Shown here piece after piece: positions 7,971-16,216 of a DNA stretch of 64,000 nucleotides (position 1 is its first letter; each line of letters opens with the position of its first letter). The notes below the pieces were generated by a model, which made no database searches, had not been told where the DNA came from, and saw only the letters and a program-made list of their open reading frames with translations. Source of the DNA: CAZVGZ01 sp964627605 (GTDB lineage Bacteria > Latescibacterota > MWCZ01 > CAZVGZ01). The position numbers and the translations under genes are program-made. Where the stretch lies: the NCBI GenBank assembly GCA_964627605.1, contig CAZVGZ010000015.1, positions 1 to 64,000 on the forward strand. The letters are read 5' to 3'.

Positions 7971-10301
7971 ATGGCGGCAAAAAAGGGAAACGGATCATCT
8001 GAGGACAGAATCGGACCGATGCCATTCGATGGTGTTCCCGAGTCTGTCCTGGTGCGCTTTACACAATCGTCGTCCAACGGAGACGAGCCGGAAGTGACCG
8101 CCACCGCCGACGTGAGCGCCGAGGGAGAGTTTGGTCTTAGTTGGCTGGTCGCATCGCAAGAGCGGGTGTGGGTGGTTACACCAAACGGGAACGACAGCCC
8201 CCATATAAGTGAGTGGCGGACAAGCGACATCTCCAAAGCCGAGGCCAAGAACCATGTAGGGATCGGGGCGCTTGAAGCAGACATCGACGGCGACCATGTC
8301 GAGCTGGTGCGCTACTCCAACACACTTCAGCGGCAGTTCAACCATGTCGCCAAACACCTCAACTCGTTGGCTGAAGATGGCAGAGTCGCCGAAATAAGTG
8401 ACACCGAGATTCCTCGCTACTGCCCTAAGTGCGGTCGTCTCGTGTCCAGGAAAGGTGGCGGCATCTGTCCTGCGTGTCTGGACCGTCGGAAAATCCTCAT
8501 GCGTCTGACCACCTATCTAAAGCCCCACGTTGGCGCGGCGGTATATATGGTGGCGCTGACAGCGGGTGTGGCAGTCATGGAGATGATCCCCATCTACCTG
8601 ACGACAAAAGTGCTCATAGACGACCTCCTGAAAGGTGGCGGGGTTACAACCATTACGCTGATCCCTGGACTTTGGACGGTCAATGTGGAAAGCTGGGGCT
8701 TGGGGGTTTTCACATGGCTGGCGATACTGATATCGGTGATTGTGTGTGTTAGAGTGACCATGGTCGCCTTCAGCGTGTTGCAGAGCCGGATTTCGGTGAT
8801 GTTGGGCCTTAGTGTCACCCGCGACCTCAGGTCCACTGTCTATCAACACCTCCAAAGGCTGTCGGTCTCATTTCATGACAAGATGCGGGTGGGCACGCTC
8901 ATGTCCCGCGTTCTGACCGACGTCTCGCGGGTCAACGGTTTCCTGGTGAGCGGAGTGCCACACATGGGCGTCGTGCTACTTCGCCTGATCGCCATCGGCG
9001 CACTCCTGTTTTTGATGAACCCGTTCTTGGCGGCCTGCATCCTGATCCCCATCCCGCTGGTAATCTATTTTAGTCGGCTTTTTTACAGACGGATGGGCGG
9101 GCTCTTCCACCGGCAGGCGCAGCGCTACTCGCTGATGAGCGCGACCATCAACGACGCAATGAACGGTGTCCGTGTCGTCAAGGCGTTCGGGCAGGAGGAT
9201 AGGGAGCTAGAGAAATTTGGTGGGCGCAACGAGGATTGGTACTCTGCTGGATTGAAGGCCGAGCAGTCGTTCTTCACGTTCTATCCGTTCATCGGATTCT
9301 TGATGACCTCCGGTGCGTTCATAGTCTACTACTTTGGTGGGCTGGACGTTGTGGCTGGCACTATGACCCTTGGGACGCTTCTGGCGTTTGTGGCCTACCT
9401 GATTCAGTTCTATCAGCCGGTGCAGTGGCTCTCGCGGATCAACGATTGGATCACCAGGGATTTGACCGCTGCCGAACGGATTTTTGAGGTGCTGGACACC
9501 GCGCCTGAAGTGGCTGACCACCCGAAAGCGTTGGCGGTTGACAAGCTGGAAGGAACAGTACGATTTGAGAACGTCGCTTTCGGCTACGATCCGCTGGAAC
9601 CGGTGCTTCAAAACGTCGATGTAGAGGTCAAGCAAGGGGAAATGGTCGGTCTGGTGGGTCGAAGCGGTGCTGGGAAATCGACGCTGATTAACCTGGTATG
9701 CCGGTTTTACGATCCTCAGGAAGGACGCATTACTATCGACGGTACCGATCTGAGGGAGATCAAACTGGATGAGTGGCATTCCCGCTTGGGGATAGTACCT
9801 CAAGAGTCGTTCTTGTTTCACGGTACAATTAGCGAAAACATAGCCTACGCTCATCCTGAAGCGACCCGCGAAGACGTGATTCGTGCGGCACGCGCCGCCA
9901 ATGCTCACAACTTCATAAGCCGGTTTCCAGACGGCTATGACGGTGTAGTGGGGGAAAGAGGGACACGGCTGTCTGGTGGTGAGAGGCAGCGGATAGCAAT
10001 CGCCAGGGCTATTCTTCACGATCCCAAAGTGTTGATCCTGGATGAGGCTACGTCCTCGGTTGACACCGAAACTGAGCAGCGGATTCAGGAGGCGCTTAGA
10101 AACCTCGTGAAAGACCGTACCGTGTTCGCCATCGCCCACCGACTCTCTACTCTCAAATTTGCGAACCGCTTGATAGTCATCGACGACGGCAAAGTCGCGG
10201 AATTCGGCACTCACGACGAACTGATTGAGAAGCAAGGCATCTACTACGGTCTCGTTGCCGCGCAGACCGAGATGTCAAAAATCACTGCGGTCGGAGGTTG
10301 A
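7971..10301 (+). CDS. ABC exporter half-transporter with N-terminal zinc-ribbon extension (copy 2)
   Basis: ATG 7971 follows AGAAGG by a few bases and gives about 776 residues, colinear with the upstream gene over its whole length. The N-terminal beta-rich domain is followed by a zinc ribbon (CPKC at about 151 and CPAC), the exporter membrane domain, and a complete ATPase: Walker A GRSGAGKS, Q-loop PQESFLFHG, signature LSGGERQR, Walker B VLILDEATSS, H-loop AIAHRLS. In both copies the glutamate after Walker B is present, so neither site looks degenerate as in classic asymmetric heterodimers. The two genes arose by tandem duplication and have diverged considerably. A role in lipid, polysaccharide or drug export is possible but not shown by the sequence. 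Confidence 0.9.
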   Translation: MAAKKGNGSSEDRIGPMPFDGVPESVLVRFTQSSSNGDEPEVTATADVSAEGEFGLSWLVASQERVWVVTPNGNDSPHISEWRTSDISKAEAKNHVGIGALEADIDGDHVELVRYSNTLQRQFNHVAKHLNSLAEDGRVAEISDTEIPRYCPKCGRLVSRKGGGICPACLDRRKILMRLTTYLKPHVGAAVYMVALTAGVAVMEMIPIYLTTKVLIDDLLKGGGVTTITLIPGLWTVNVESWGLGVFTWLAILISVIVCVRVTMVAFSVLQSRISVMLGLSVTRDLRSTVYQHLQRLSVSFHDKMRVGTLMSRVLTDVSRVNGFLVSGVPHMGVVLLRLIAIGALLFLMNPFLAACILIPIPLVIYFSRLFYRRMGGLFHRQAQRYSLMSATINDAMNGVRVVKAFGQEDRELEKFGGRNEDWYSAGLKAEQSFFTFYPFIGFLMTSGAFIVYYFGGLDVVAGTMTLGTLLAFVAYLIQFYQPVQWLSRINDWITRDLTAAERIFEVLDTAPEVADHPKALAVDKLEGTVRFENVAFGYDPLEPVLQNVDVEVKQGEMVGLVGRSGAGKSTLINLVCRFYDPQEGRITIDGTDLREIKLDEWHSRLGIVPQESFLFHGTISENIAYAHPEATREDVIRAARAANAHNFISRFPDGYDGVVGERGTRLSGGERQRIAIARAILHDPKVLILDEATSSVDTETEQRIQEALRNLVKDRTVFAIAHRLSTLKFANRLIVIDDGKVAEFGTHDELIEKQGIYYGLVAAQTEMSKITAVGG

Positions 10302-10454
10302 GCAGGATTATTTGCCAGATCGCTCTCGGAATCCAACTCTTGAGCGGTACTACAGCCAAAATACCGGCCTGGGAACGGACCAAGGTGTGATGCATGTTTC
10401 TACTCCTCGACACGCATCAGTTCCAGTGTTAGCCGGACTATAGTGAGGAGTTTC

Positions 10455-11207
10455 ATGCTTCGCAAGCTGCTCATCGCGCTTCTCGCCATGATTGCCATGG
10501 TTCCCCAGTTGGCCTTTGCACAGGTAGAGTTTCCCTCCACTGGTGGCACTGGCCTTGATAGGATCGATCACACACTCTGGGACCAGATTACCAGGCGGTA
10601 TGTCCGCGATGGGCTGGTTGATTACGATGGTGCGAAAGCTGATCCCAGGTTTGAGCACTATCTGGCGGTTCTAGACGGCGCAGACCTCACCATACAGGCG
10701 TCGTACGAGGCGAGATTGGCTTTCTGGATCAACGCCTACAATGCGCTCTGCATCCAGGTGGTGCTCACGGAGTACCCCGACCTCGGCAGTGTTCGAGATC
10801 TGTGGTTCTTTTTCAAGCGCACTTTCTATCGTGCTGGCGGCAGGGATGTTAGCCTGGACCTCATTGAGCACGAGATTCTGCGTACGATGGGCGAGCCTCG
10901 GATACACTTCGCAATCGTGTGTGCTTCATTTAGCTGTCCCAACATCCAGGCTTGGGCTTACACGCCAGCCGGTGTAGATTCACAATTGACAGTCGCTGCT
11001 GAGAGTTTTGTCAATAGCCGCAAAGGATTGATAGTGGATCGTGCCGCGAGTGTCGCGCGATTCTCGATGATATTTAGCTGGTTTGGCGCTGACTTTGAAG
11101 CATCTGGCGGTGTACCGGCGTTTGCGCCCAGGTATGCAGTCAACGAGGCGGACGTCGATTTCCTGAGATCTGGTGGATTCAAGGTCGAATATCAGGAGTA
11201 CAACTAG
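10455..11207 (+). CDS. DUF547 family secreted protein
   Basis: ATG 10455 is chosen because GAGGAG lies just upstream; the frame is also open to GTG 10443. The first 22 residues form a signal peptide (LLIALLAMIAMVPQLAFA). The mature part matches DUF547: LVDYDG near the start, RLAFWINAYNALCIQVVL (the family's FWINxYNA hallmark), LIEHEILR, and HFAIVCASFSCP with conserved His and Cys residues, which resemble a transglutaminase/papain-like arrangement. It ends near FKVEYQEYN after 250 residues, the usual family size. It stands about 150 bases after the ABC pair and ahead of a membrane protein; no pathway link is evident. A periplasmic location is likely. Confidence 0.85.
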   Translation: MLRKLLIALLAMIAMVPQLAFAQVEFPSTGGTGLDRIDHTLWDQITRRYVRDGLVDYDGAKADPRFEHYLAVLDGADLTIQASYEARLAFWINAYNALCIQVVLTEYPDLGSVRDLWFFFKRTFYRAGGRDVSLDLIEHEILRTMGEPRIHFAIVCASFSCPNIQAWAYTPAGVDSQLTVAAESFVNSRKGLIVDRAASVARFSMIFSWFGADFEASGGVPAFAPRYAVNEADVDFLRSGGFKVEYQEYN

Positions 11208-11309
11208 TCTCTCAACCGTCAGATGACCCGGTAAGACCGCTTGACGACCGAAAAATCTGGGTTCGTAGTCGGATGGTGGCGACATTTGGCGTAGAACTGT
11301 GGAGCGCAG

Positions 11310-11813
11310 TTGACTTTTTCTAGCGTGCTCGCATGGCCTTCCCAAGCATGGCGGGCAGGAAGAGCAAAGTTCCGGCACTCGCTCGACCAGGATGTGAGTC
11401 CACATCGACTGGCTTTGAGTTTTTCCATCGGCGCATTTATCAGCTTCACGCCGTGGCCTGGCCACACACTTCTGGCGGTGGGTTTGGCGATGGCATTCGG
11501 GCTTTCGCCGCTCCCTGCGGCGGTCGGTGCGTGGGTCAATCTGGTGCCGATAATGCCTTTTACATACGCCGCAGCGTTCAAGCTGGGCGCGTGGATGACG
11601 CGGACCGATGTGCCACCGGTTGACATCTCACGGTTGGCCGATTTGGCATATGTCTGGTCGATGATACCAGACCATGCCTCCTCTATACTTGTAGGATGTT
11701 TCACTTTGGGGGCGGTTGTTGGGTCGATATGCTATCTACCTGCCAAACGAACCGCGATGAGTCTGGCGCGGCTCCGCAACCGCAAAAAAGCTGGAGAGCG
11801 AAGTGAAAAATAA
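11310..11813 (+). CDS. DUF2062 family membrane protein
   Basis: 167 residues starting at TTG 11310, with a weak GGAG upstream; no better in-frame start fits the domain. The DUF2062 pattern is clear: SPHRLALSFSIGAFISFTPWPGHT, followed by helices LLAVGLAMAFGLSPLPAAVGAW and NLVPIMPFTYAAAFKLGAW, and a last helix near VGCFTLGAVVGSICYLPA. Family members are small inner-membrane proteins of unknown function, sometimes near glycosyltransferase genes. It overlaps the following acetyltransferase by 11 bases, so the two are translationally coupled. The C-terminus is strongly basic (LARLRNRKKAGE), consistent with a cytoplasmic end. Confidence 0.8.
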   Translation: MTFSSVLAWPSQAWRAGRAKFRHSLDQDVSPHRLALSFSIGAFISFTPWPGHTLLAVGLAMAFGLSPLPAAVGAWVNLVPIMPFTYAAAFKLGAWMTRTDVPPVDISRLADLAYVWSMIPDHASSILVGCFTLGAVVGSICYLPAKRTAMSLARLRNRKKAGERSEK

Positions 11814-12291
11814 GAGCGTGGAAATCAGGCAGTTCAGAGCTGCCGACAGTCAAGCGTTGAAAGACCTCACCGTGGCGGCGTTTGGGGAAAACTCGTCGAT
11901 AGACAAACGTATTGAAGACCGTTTTGGCGCTTTTGGATTAAGCGGATGGAAGCCCAGAAAAGCCTCGCATATCGACGCTGACATCGAAGCCAACGCCGAT
12001 GGGATTTTCGTCGCTGAGTTGGATGGCGTCATTGTCGGCTATATCACCACAACGCTTGACCATGACGGTTTGATCGGACGAATTCCCAATATGGCGGTAG
12101 GCGCACAGATGCAGGGGCAGGGGGTTGGCAGAAAGCTCCTTGAGGAAGCGCTGGACTATTTTCGTCGCCAGGGGATGAAAGCTGCCAAAATAGAGACGCT
12201 GGCCTCCAACGAAACCGGTCAGCACCTGTATCCATCAGTTGGGTTTGAGGAGATCGCCAGACAGGTCCATTTTGTGATGCGTCTGGACTAA
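11803..12291 (+). CDS. GNAT family N-acetyltransferase
   Basis: 162 residues from GTG 11803, with GGAGAGCGA just upstream. The fold pattern is standard: an N-terminal IRQFRAADSQALKDL segment, a central strand GIFVAELDGVIVGYITTT, the acetyl-CoA binding strand and loop NMAVGAQMQGQGVGRKLLEEAL (Q-x-x-G-x-G/A type), and the C-terminal NETGQHLYPSVGFEEIAR, the usual xxxxFYxKxGF ending. The substrate (protein N-terminus, amine or antibiotic) cannot be told. It starts inside the DUF2062 gene and is probably the last gene of that unit; 308 bases of non-coding DNA follow. Confidence 0.85.
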   Translation: MKNKSVEIRQFRAADSQALKDLTVAAFGENSSIDKRIEDRFGAFGLSGWKPRKASHIDADIEANADGIFVAELDGVIVGYITTTLDHDGLIGRIPNMAVGAQMQGQGVGRKLLEEALDYFRRQGMKAAKIETLASNETGQHLYPSVGFEEIARQVHFVMRLD

Positions 12292-12486
12292 AACAGTATG
12301 TTTAGGAATGCTCAATCAAGCGGCGTAAGTTTCTCGATAAAAGGACTCTTTCACAATAACATCTGAATATTCACTATTGGCTTCCGCGCGGGTCAACCTG
12401 TCGTGTAGGTAGCCATTTTGTCACCGAAAACATCCCTTCCTGATCCAGATATCACAGGCATAGACACCGGTCTTGGCATGGGGGTG

Positions 12487-12529
12487 TGTGTGCACACAGC
12501 CTTGAAATATTAGTGGCATTGCAATTGCA
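12487..12529 (+). promoter_or_regulatory. Candidate sigma-54-type promoter and adjacent palindrome upstream of the UroD-like gene
   Basis: At 12514-12529 the sequence TGGCATT-N4-TTGCA fits the sigma-54 -24/-12 pattern with the required GG-N10-GC spacing. Sixteen bases upstream, 12487-12498 is a perfect 12-base palindrome TGTGTGCACACA. The -12 part is itself inside a palindrome (TGCAATTGCA), so an operator for a repressor is an alternative reading. The rest of 12292-12599 shows no gene. Confidence 0.35.
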
Positions 12530-12599
12530 TTACGGCTTTCCATCACGGTGGGTACCGTCACATTGAGACCGTCTCTTTACCGATTTTCTCACATGCCGG

Positions 12600-13736
12600 T
12601 TGGGAACTCACACAGTGGCCTCATTCGATCCAAAAAAACACGCGACCCGTTTTGCCGAGGCGGGCAAACGCTCAAAGATCGCCAAAGCGTTCCAAGAGCC
12701 CGACCGTATGCCGGTTTCCATAAGCGTAGGAGGCAGTTTTCACGCGTGGAGGCTGGGCGTCAACATCAAAGACTACTACTTGGACCCAGAGATTCAATTC
12801 GACGTCCAGGTCGATGGGATGCAGTGGGTAGCAGAGGAGCTGGGCGACGACAGAACCAGCGTCGGGATCAGCGTGGACATAGGCCCCATAGCCGAAGGGA
12901 TATACTTCGATACCGACATCATACGCCCAGACGATACATCGCCGTGGGTGCCCCATGTGATAGAGACCCCCGAACAGGTTCTGAATCTCAAACTGCCAGA
13001 CCCGGAGGACCACAAAGGTGTTCTGGAGATATACAAACGGTACGAGCAGCTAAAAGTCAGAGCCGAGAAAATCTGGAAGGGCGAGGTATCGGTGGGCGGC
13101 GGAATGGGTTTTCACCCGCCGCTCTCGGCGGCGTGCGCGGTGGTGCCGTTGGACACGCTCTACGCCTGGCTGGTCGAGGAGCCGACGTTGGTGCGCATGT
13201 TTTTCGCAAAAATGCTCACGGCGTTCCTGAAGCTCCAAGATTTCAAAGACCGGTATTTCGGGCAGAAGACGACTCACATGGGGCTCGCCGACGACAACTC
13301 GGCGTTCGTGTCCAACGAGACATATCGACAGTTCGTGATGCCTTACAACATGACTATCTACGAGCGCTACGGCTCGGAGTGGAGATATCTACACGCAGAC
13401 GGCCCAAACGACCATCATTTCGCGATGTACGCCAACGATATGCGTCTAAACGAGATGGACATGGGCGGTTTTTCAGATATAGCCAACGCCAAACGCGATC
13501 TGGGAGGAAAGACAGCTTTTCACGGCGGCCTCAACTGCAAAGATCTGTACTACGATTTTGAGACCGCAAAGCCGGTCGTGGACCGGGCGATACGAATTGG
13601 TGCGCCTGGAGGCGGCTTTTCACTGAACATCGGCGGCGAGGCCTACGCCGGGGTCAATCCCCAAACGCTGGTCAAAGTCGTCGATTACGCGAAGAAGGCA
13701 GGGCGGTATCCCATAGATATTGAAGCCCTGCAATAG
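12600..13736 (+). CDS. Uroporphyrinogen-decarboxylase-family (MtaA/UroD-like) protein, probable methyltransferase
   Basis: About 378 residues from TTG 12600 (GTG 12615 is an alternative start with no clear ribosome site for either). The protein has the UroD-like barrel: an early basic segment with FQEPDRMPVSISVGGS, a mid region with PLSAACAVVPLDTLYAWLVEEP, then MGLADDNSAF, YRQFVMPYNMTIYERYG, LHADGPNDHH and TAFHGGLNC. True UroD has a FAGRYSLPEY-type N-terminus, absent here, so haem synthesis is unlikely. These paralogues are abundant in Latescibacteria/Poribacteria-type genomes and are thought to act as methyltransferases or demethylases. The His-rich HADGPNDHH loop sits where corrinoid methyltransferases carry metal ligands. 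It appears monocistronic. Confidence 0.75.
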   Translation: MGTHTVASFDPKKHATRFAEAGKRSKIAKAFQEPDRMPVSISVGGSFHAWRLGVNIKDYYLDPEIQFDVQVDGMQWVAEELGDDRTSVGISVDIGPIAEGIYFDTDIIRPDDTSPWVPHVIETPEQVLNLKLPDPEDHKGVLEIYKRYEQLKVRAEKIWKGEVSVGGGMGFHPPLSAACAVVPLDTLYAWLVEEPTLVRMFFAKMLTAFLKLQDFKDRYFGQKTTHMGLADDNSAFVSNETYRQFVMPYNMTIYERYGSEWRYLHADGPNDHHFAMYANDMRLNEMDMGGFSDIANAKRDLGGKTAFHGGLNCKDLYYDFETAKPVVDRAIRIGAPGGGFSLNIGGEAYAGVNPQTLVKVVDYAKKAGRYPIDIEALQ

Positions 13737-13740
13737 AGTT

Positions 13741-14127
13741 CGGATCACGGTGGTGGGGGAGTATTTGAGGAGTCGCCGTGTGGCAAACAACCCGGTGGGC
13801 GCGTCGCAGATGAACGCCCTGCATCATTTGAAGGCACAGGAGAACTGGTATTGCGGCATGGATATCACTTAGAGTTTAGTTGCCAGCGCATTCGGCGACG
13901 ATTTTCACGAGATGGCGATCTCTTTTCAGGTGCTCAACTAGGTTGCGTTCTCTGCGGGGTTGCCTGAGCACGGACCTTTGATCTCAGTCGCGGTCGTCTC
14001 CGAGTCAGAGCGAGACTTCGGCGCTGACGTGACACTAGGCGTCGAGGTCCCAGTCGGCTCGGTGGTGACCATCTATCCGTCGACCCGGGGGCAGTGTCAA
14101 GTCGCTCTATCGCAGGTATTTTTTTAA
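13741..14127 (+). pseudogene. Possible decayed gene: protein-like frame with two internal TAG codons
   Basis: Frame 1 after the UroD-like stop gives protein-like sequence interrupted at TAG 13870-13872 and TAG 13939-13941 and ending at TAA 14125-14127. Segments include NPVGASQMNALHHLKAQENW, SLVASAFGDDFHEMAISFQ and LISVAVVSESERDFGADVTL. Codon third positions are GC-rich as in neighbouring genes, and the opposite strand gives only Arg/Ser/Pro-rich shadow. I do not recognise the family. TAG is an ordinary stop elsewhere in the window, so decay is likelier than recoding. It may also be chance. Confidence 0.35.
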
Positions 14128-14139
14128 TTCCTATAGGCA

Positions 14140-14184
14140 AAGCGGGGATATCAGGAAGAAAACCTGATGTTCCCGCTTTTTTTT
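14140..14184 (+). terminator. Rho-independent terminator
   Basis: Arms AAGCGGGGATATCAGG and CCTGATGTTCCCGCTT form a long, slightly imperfect hairpin around a 7-base loop, followed by eight T residues on the plus strand. It closes the UroD-like transcript and lies 8 bases from the 3' end of the convergent minus-strand gene, for which it may also act weakly because its minus-strand flank has only a short T run. Confidence 0.8.
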
Positions 14185-14191
14185 GGCAGCG

Positions 14192-15430
14192 CTACCAGGT
14201 GTGGGGGAGGATGAGATCGCGAATCTGGCGAAGCAGGTCAGAGCGGAGGTGCCAGTTGCGGTACTGTGCGGTGCGGTAGGCCCCGAGCACGTTGGCGGCG
14301 TGAAACATCCCGGTGATCGCGCCGCTGATGAACGTAAAGCGCAAGTGGCGTCCGGGTTCGCTTTCGTAGCGGTACGCCGCGTAGGTCGCCAGCACCATTG
14401 ATGATGTCATGGCAAACGCCTGGAGAGCGTCGTAGCCATGAGTGCTGTAGATCTGGCCAGCACCTGGAATTACCAGTGAGAGGCCAGCCGCCATGCCCGG
14501 CGATTTTCTTGGCAGGTAGGTGCCGCTGCTAGATAGGGTTGACGCGGTTTGCGCAGCTCGGCGTAACTCTTCGATAGGGGACAAGGACGCCACGCTCTGA
14601 AACCGTCGGCTCGATGCATTCCACCGGCCCTGGTCCGCATCCACCCATCCAAGGCACATATCTCCGATCCCCGATGTATCCATTGCCGCCAGCTCGCGAA
14701 ACTGGTCGGACGCCATCGGCGTCAGCCGCAGACCCATATAGCCCAGCCCTAGCGTCATGTGGGCGTGGGTGGTCTGAGTGTTGGTGAGGTCACCCCGTAG
14801 GAGCGCAGAGCTTGCGAAGTTGATGGCTTGATTGTAGTTGCCGCCCCTTCGGTGTGCGCTGGCGATCCTGAGCAGAACCTCTGTGGAGTCGGATGGGGAT
14901 TCAAACATCCACCGTTTGTACTCCGTGATCGCTCGCTCGTAGTCGCCGTCGCGCATCAGCACATCGGCAAACCGGTTGCCTTTGGGCCCTTCGGGCTCTT
15001 CGAGTCTGCCTACGTCAAGGTTGCGTTGTTCGCTGGGTGATCCGCGCAGATAGAAAAAATCGTCCAGCTTTAGGCCGCGTTCACCGGCGTCAGAGAGTGG
15101 ATAGTTTTGCCAGATTCCTGGGTTTTCACGGTAGACATTGCGGTCGATAAAGTAGAGCGAACCGATCAGAAGGCCGTGTTCCTCTATCGCGATGCGGGCG
15201 TAGTTGGAGCAGGAGATATAGTAGGGGCAGCGGCGGATGGACTGGCCTGAAATGCGGTTCTGATAGAAACCGATCAGAGTGTTGCCAAGTCGTATGCCAA
15301 GACCAGATTTCGACGGTGCAGCGGGCAGCGCGGATTCGTCGGGATTGAGGGCCGCCAACCCTGAGGTGAACACGATGGTCGAGGCAACGAGTACCCAGAC
15401 CATCGCGGCGGATTTCAAATTCGTGCGCAC
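14192..15430 (-). CDS. YidD-domain protein fused to TPR repeats and a C-terminal membrane domain
   Basis: 412 residues. An N-terminal signal or anchor helix (about 8-27) is followed at about 45-100 by a YidD-like domain: LIGFYQNRISG, then CPYYISCSNYARIAIEEHG, the counterpart of the YidD C-x4-SCSxYxxxAI signature. Residues about 150-270 are TPR-like helices (YERAITEYKRWMFESP, YNQAINFASSALL). The C-terminus has SPGMAAGLSLVIPGAGQIYS, a DUF5683/TM2-type membrane segment, and further helices. Free-standing YidD is only 70-100 residues and aids YidC-dependent membrane insertion, so this is an unusual fusion. The lipoprotein gene upstream ends 2 bases before it, so the two form an operon. Confidence 0.75.
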   Translation of the reverse strand: MRTNLKSAAMVWVLVASTIVFTSGLAALNPDESALPAAPSKSGLGIRLGNTLIGFYQNRISGQSIRRCPYYISCSNYARIAIEEHGLLIGSLYFIDRNVYRENPGIWQNYPLSDAGERGLKLDDFFYLRGSPSEQRNLDVGRLEEPEGPKGNRFADVLMRDGDYERAITEYKRWMFESPSDSTEVLLRIASAHRRGGNYNQAINFASSALLRGDLTNTQTTHAHMTLGLGYMGLRLTPMASDQFRELAAMDTSGIGDMCLGWVDADQGRWNASSRRFQSVASLSPIEELRRAAQTASTLSSSGTYLPRKSPGMAAGLSLVIPGAGQIYSTHGYDALQAFAMTSSMVLATYAAYRYESEPGRHLRFTFISGAITGMFHAANVLGAYRTAQYRNWHLRSDLLRQIRDLILPHTW

Positions 15431-15432
15431 AT

Positions 15433-15954
15433 TCAGTTGAGCGGAATCATCGGTATAGCCATCGAGCGCAAATTGCCTTGGGCATCAAGCGCGCGGAAAG
15501 TGGCGTAGAGCTGGTTGGCGGGCTGCCCTGGAAGGGATGCTGACTCCAAGGTCACGTTGATAGTCGATGGTTCCATCTTGTTCATGGCACCGGTGACATA
15601 GTCAACGAGAAGGCCCGCTGGAGCGGAACACAGGATGTTGGCCCAGAACCAGCCTTCTATCCCGGTGTGGGTAACTGGGACTTTCATCTCTTTGTGGCCG
15701 TCGAGCGCTATCATGACGACATACTCATTCTTCTTTGACAGTTCGACTGTCGCCGGTGTCGTCCCGGAAAAAATCTCCAACCCGCCTCCCCCATTAGAGA
15801 CACGGTTGATCGTGATCTGCGCAGAAGCCGGTGTTGAGCTTACGTCAACACTGTGCTTGGTGCCTTTGATGATGGCTGCGCAACCAGACAAAGCGATTGC
15901 GGCGACAACCACAACCGCCCACCGTTCGTCTCTTTCCTCATGCTGTTCCTCCAA
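15433..15954 (-). CDS. PEGA-type outer-membrane lipoprotein (start disturbed, possible frameshift)
   Basis: The mature protein begins at a lipobox, AIALSGC, followed by a PEGA-like core: SSTPASAQITINRV, a GTTPATVELSKKNEYVV segment, and WFWANILCSAPAGLLVDYVTGAM, the usual NILxGGxxGxxVDxxTGA ending. The frame stays open far upstream, but the only well-placed start (GGAGG and ATG at 15941) is in a different frame; one inserted base near 15930-15938 would join it to the lipoprotein. Without that, TTG 15954 or GTG 15912 must be used. I give the TTG start. It precedes and is coupled to the YidD-TPR gene. Such lipoproteins often sit with envelope-assembly genes. Confidence 0.7.
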   Translation of the reverse strand: MEEQHEERDERWAVVVVAAIALSGCAAIIKGTKHSVDVSSTPASAQITINRVSNGGGGLEIFSGTTPATVELSKKNEYVVMIALDGHKEMKVPVTHTGIEGWFWANILCSAPAGLLVDYVTGAMNKMEPSTINVTLESASLPGQPANQLYATFRALDAQGNLRSMAIPMIPLN

Positions 15955-16216
15955 AAATGGGGCTGAACTCTCACGGCGTAATATGGTGGCAACGGCGTCT
16001 GGATGCAAGCCGCTTTCCGATTTTGGGTTTTTGGGGTGCGAGGGCATCAAAAGGTTAACACGGTCCTGTCGGTGCTGGTCGGGTGATACTGGCACCGCCG
16101 AATGATCACTGGTTCGTCCCTCTCAGCGGACGATCGGGCCTTGCCGCTTCGATCGGCCCTTAGTAGCATCCTCATTCGGTGGTGGAGTTCACACATAATG
16201 AGCGGAAGGAACAGAT

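Noticed and set aside
9207..10235. 342-codon frame on the minus strand inside the second ABC gene
   Set aside because: It is the shadow of the strongly conserved ATPase coding frame; the plus-strand product is clearly real.
12556..12578. Half-site resembling the iron operator (ATTGAGA...TCTC) upstream of the UroD-like gene
   Set aside because: Spacing is 3 instead of 5 and only the half-motif matches; expected by chance in 64 kb.
13870..13941. Stop-codon recoding (pyrrolysine-like) at the two TAG codons
   Set aside because: TAG is the normal stop of many intact genes here, and no pyl gene or recoding element is seen.
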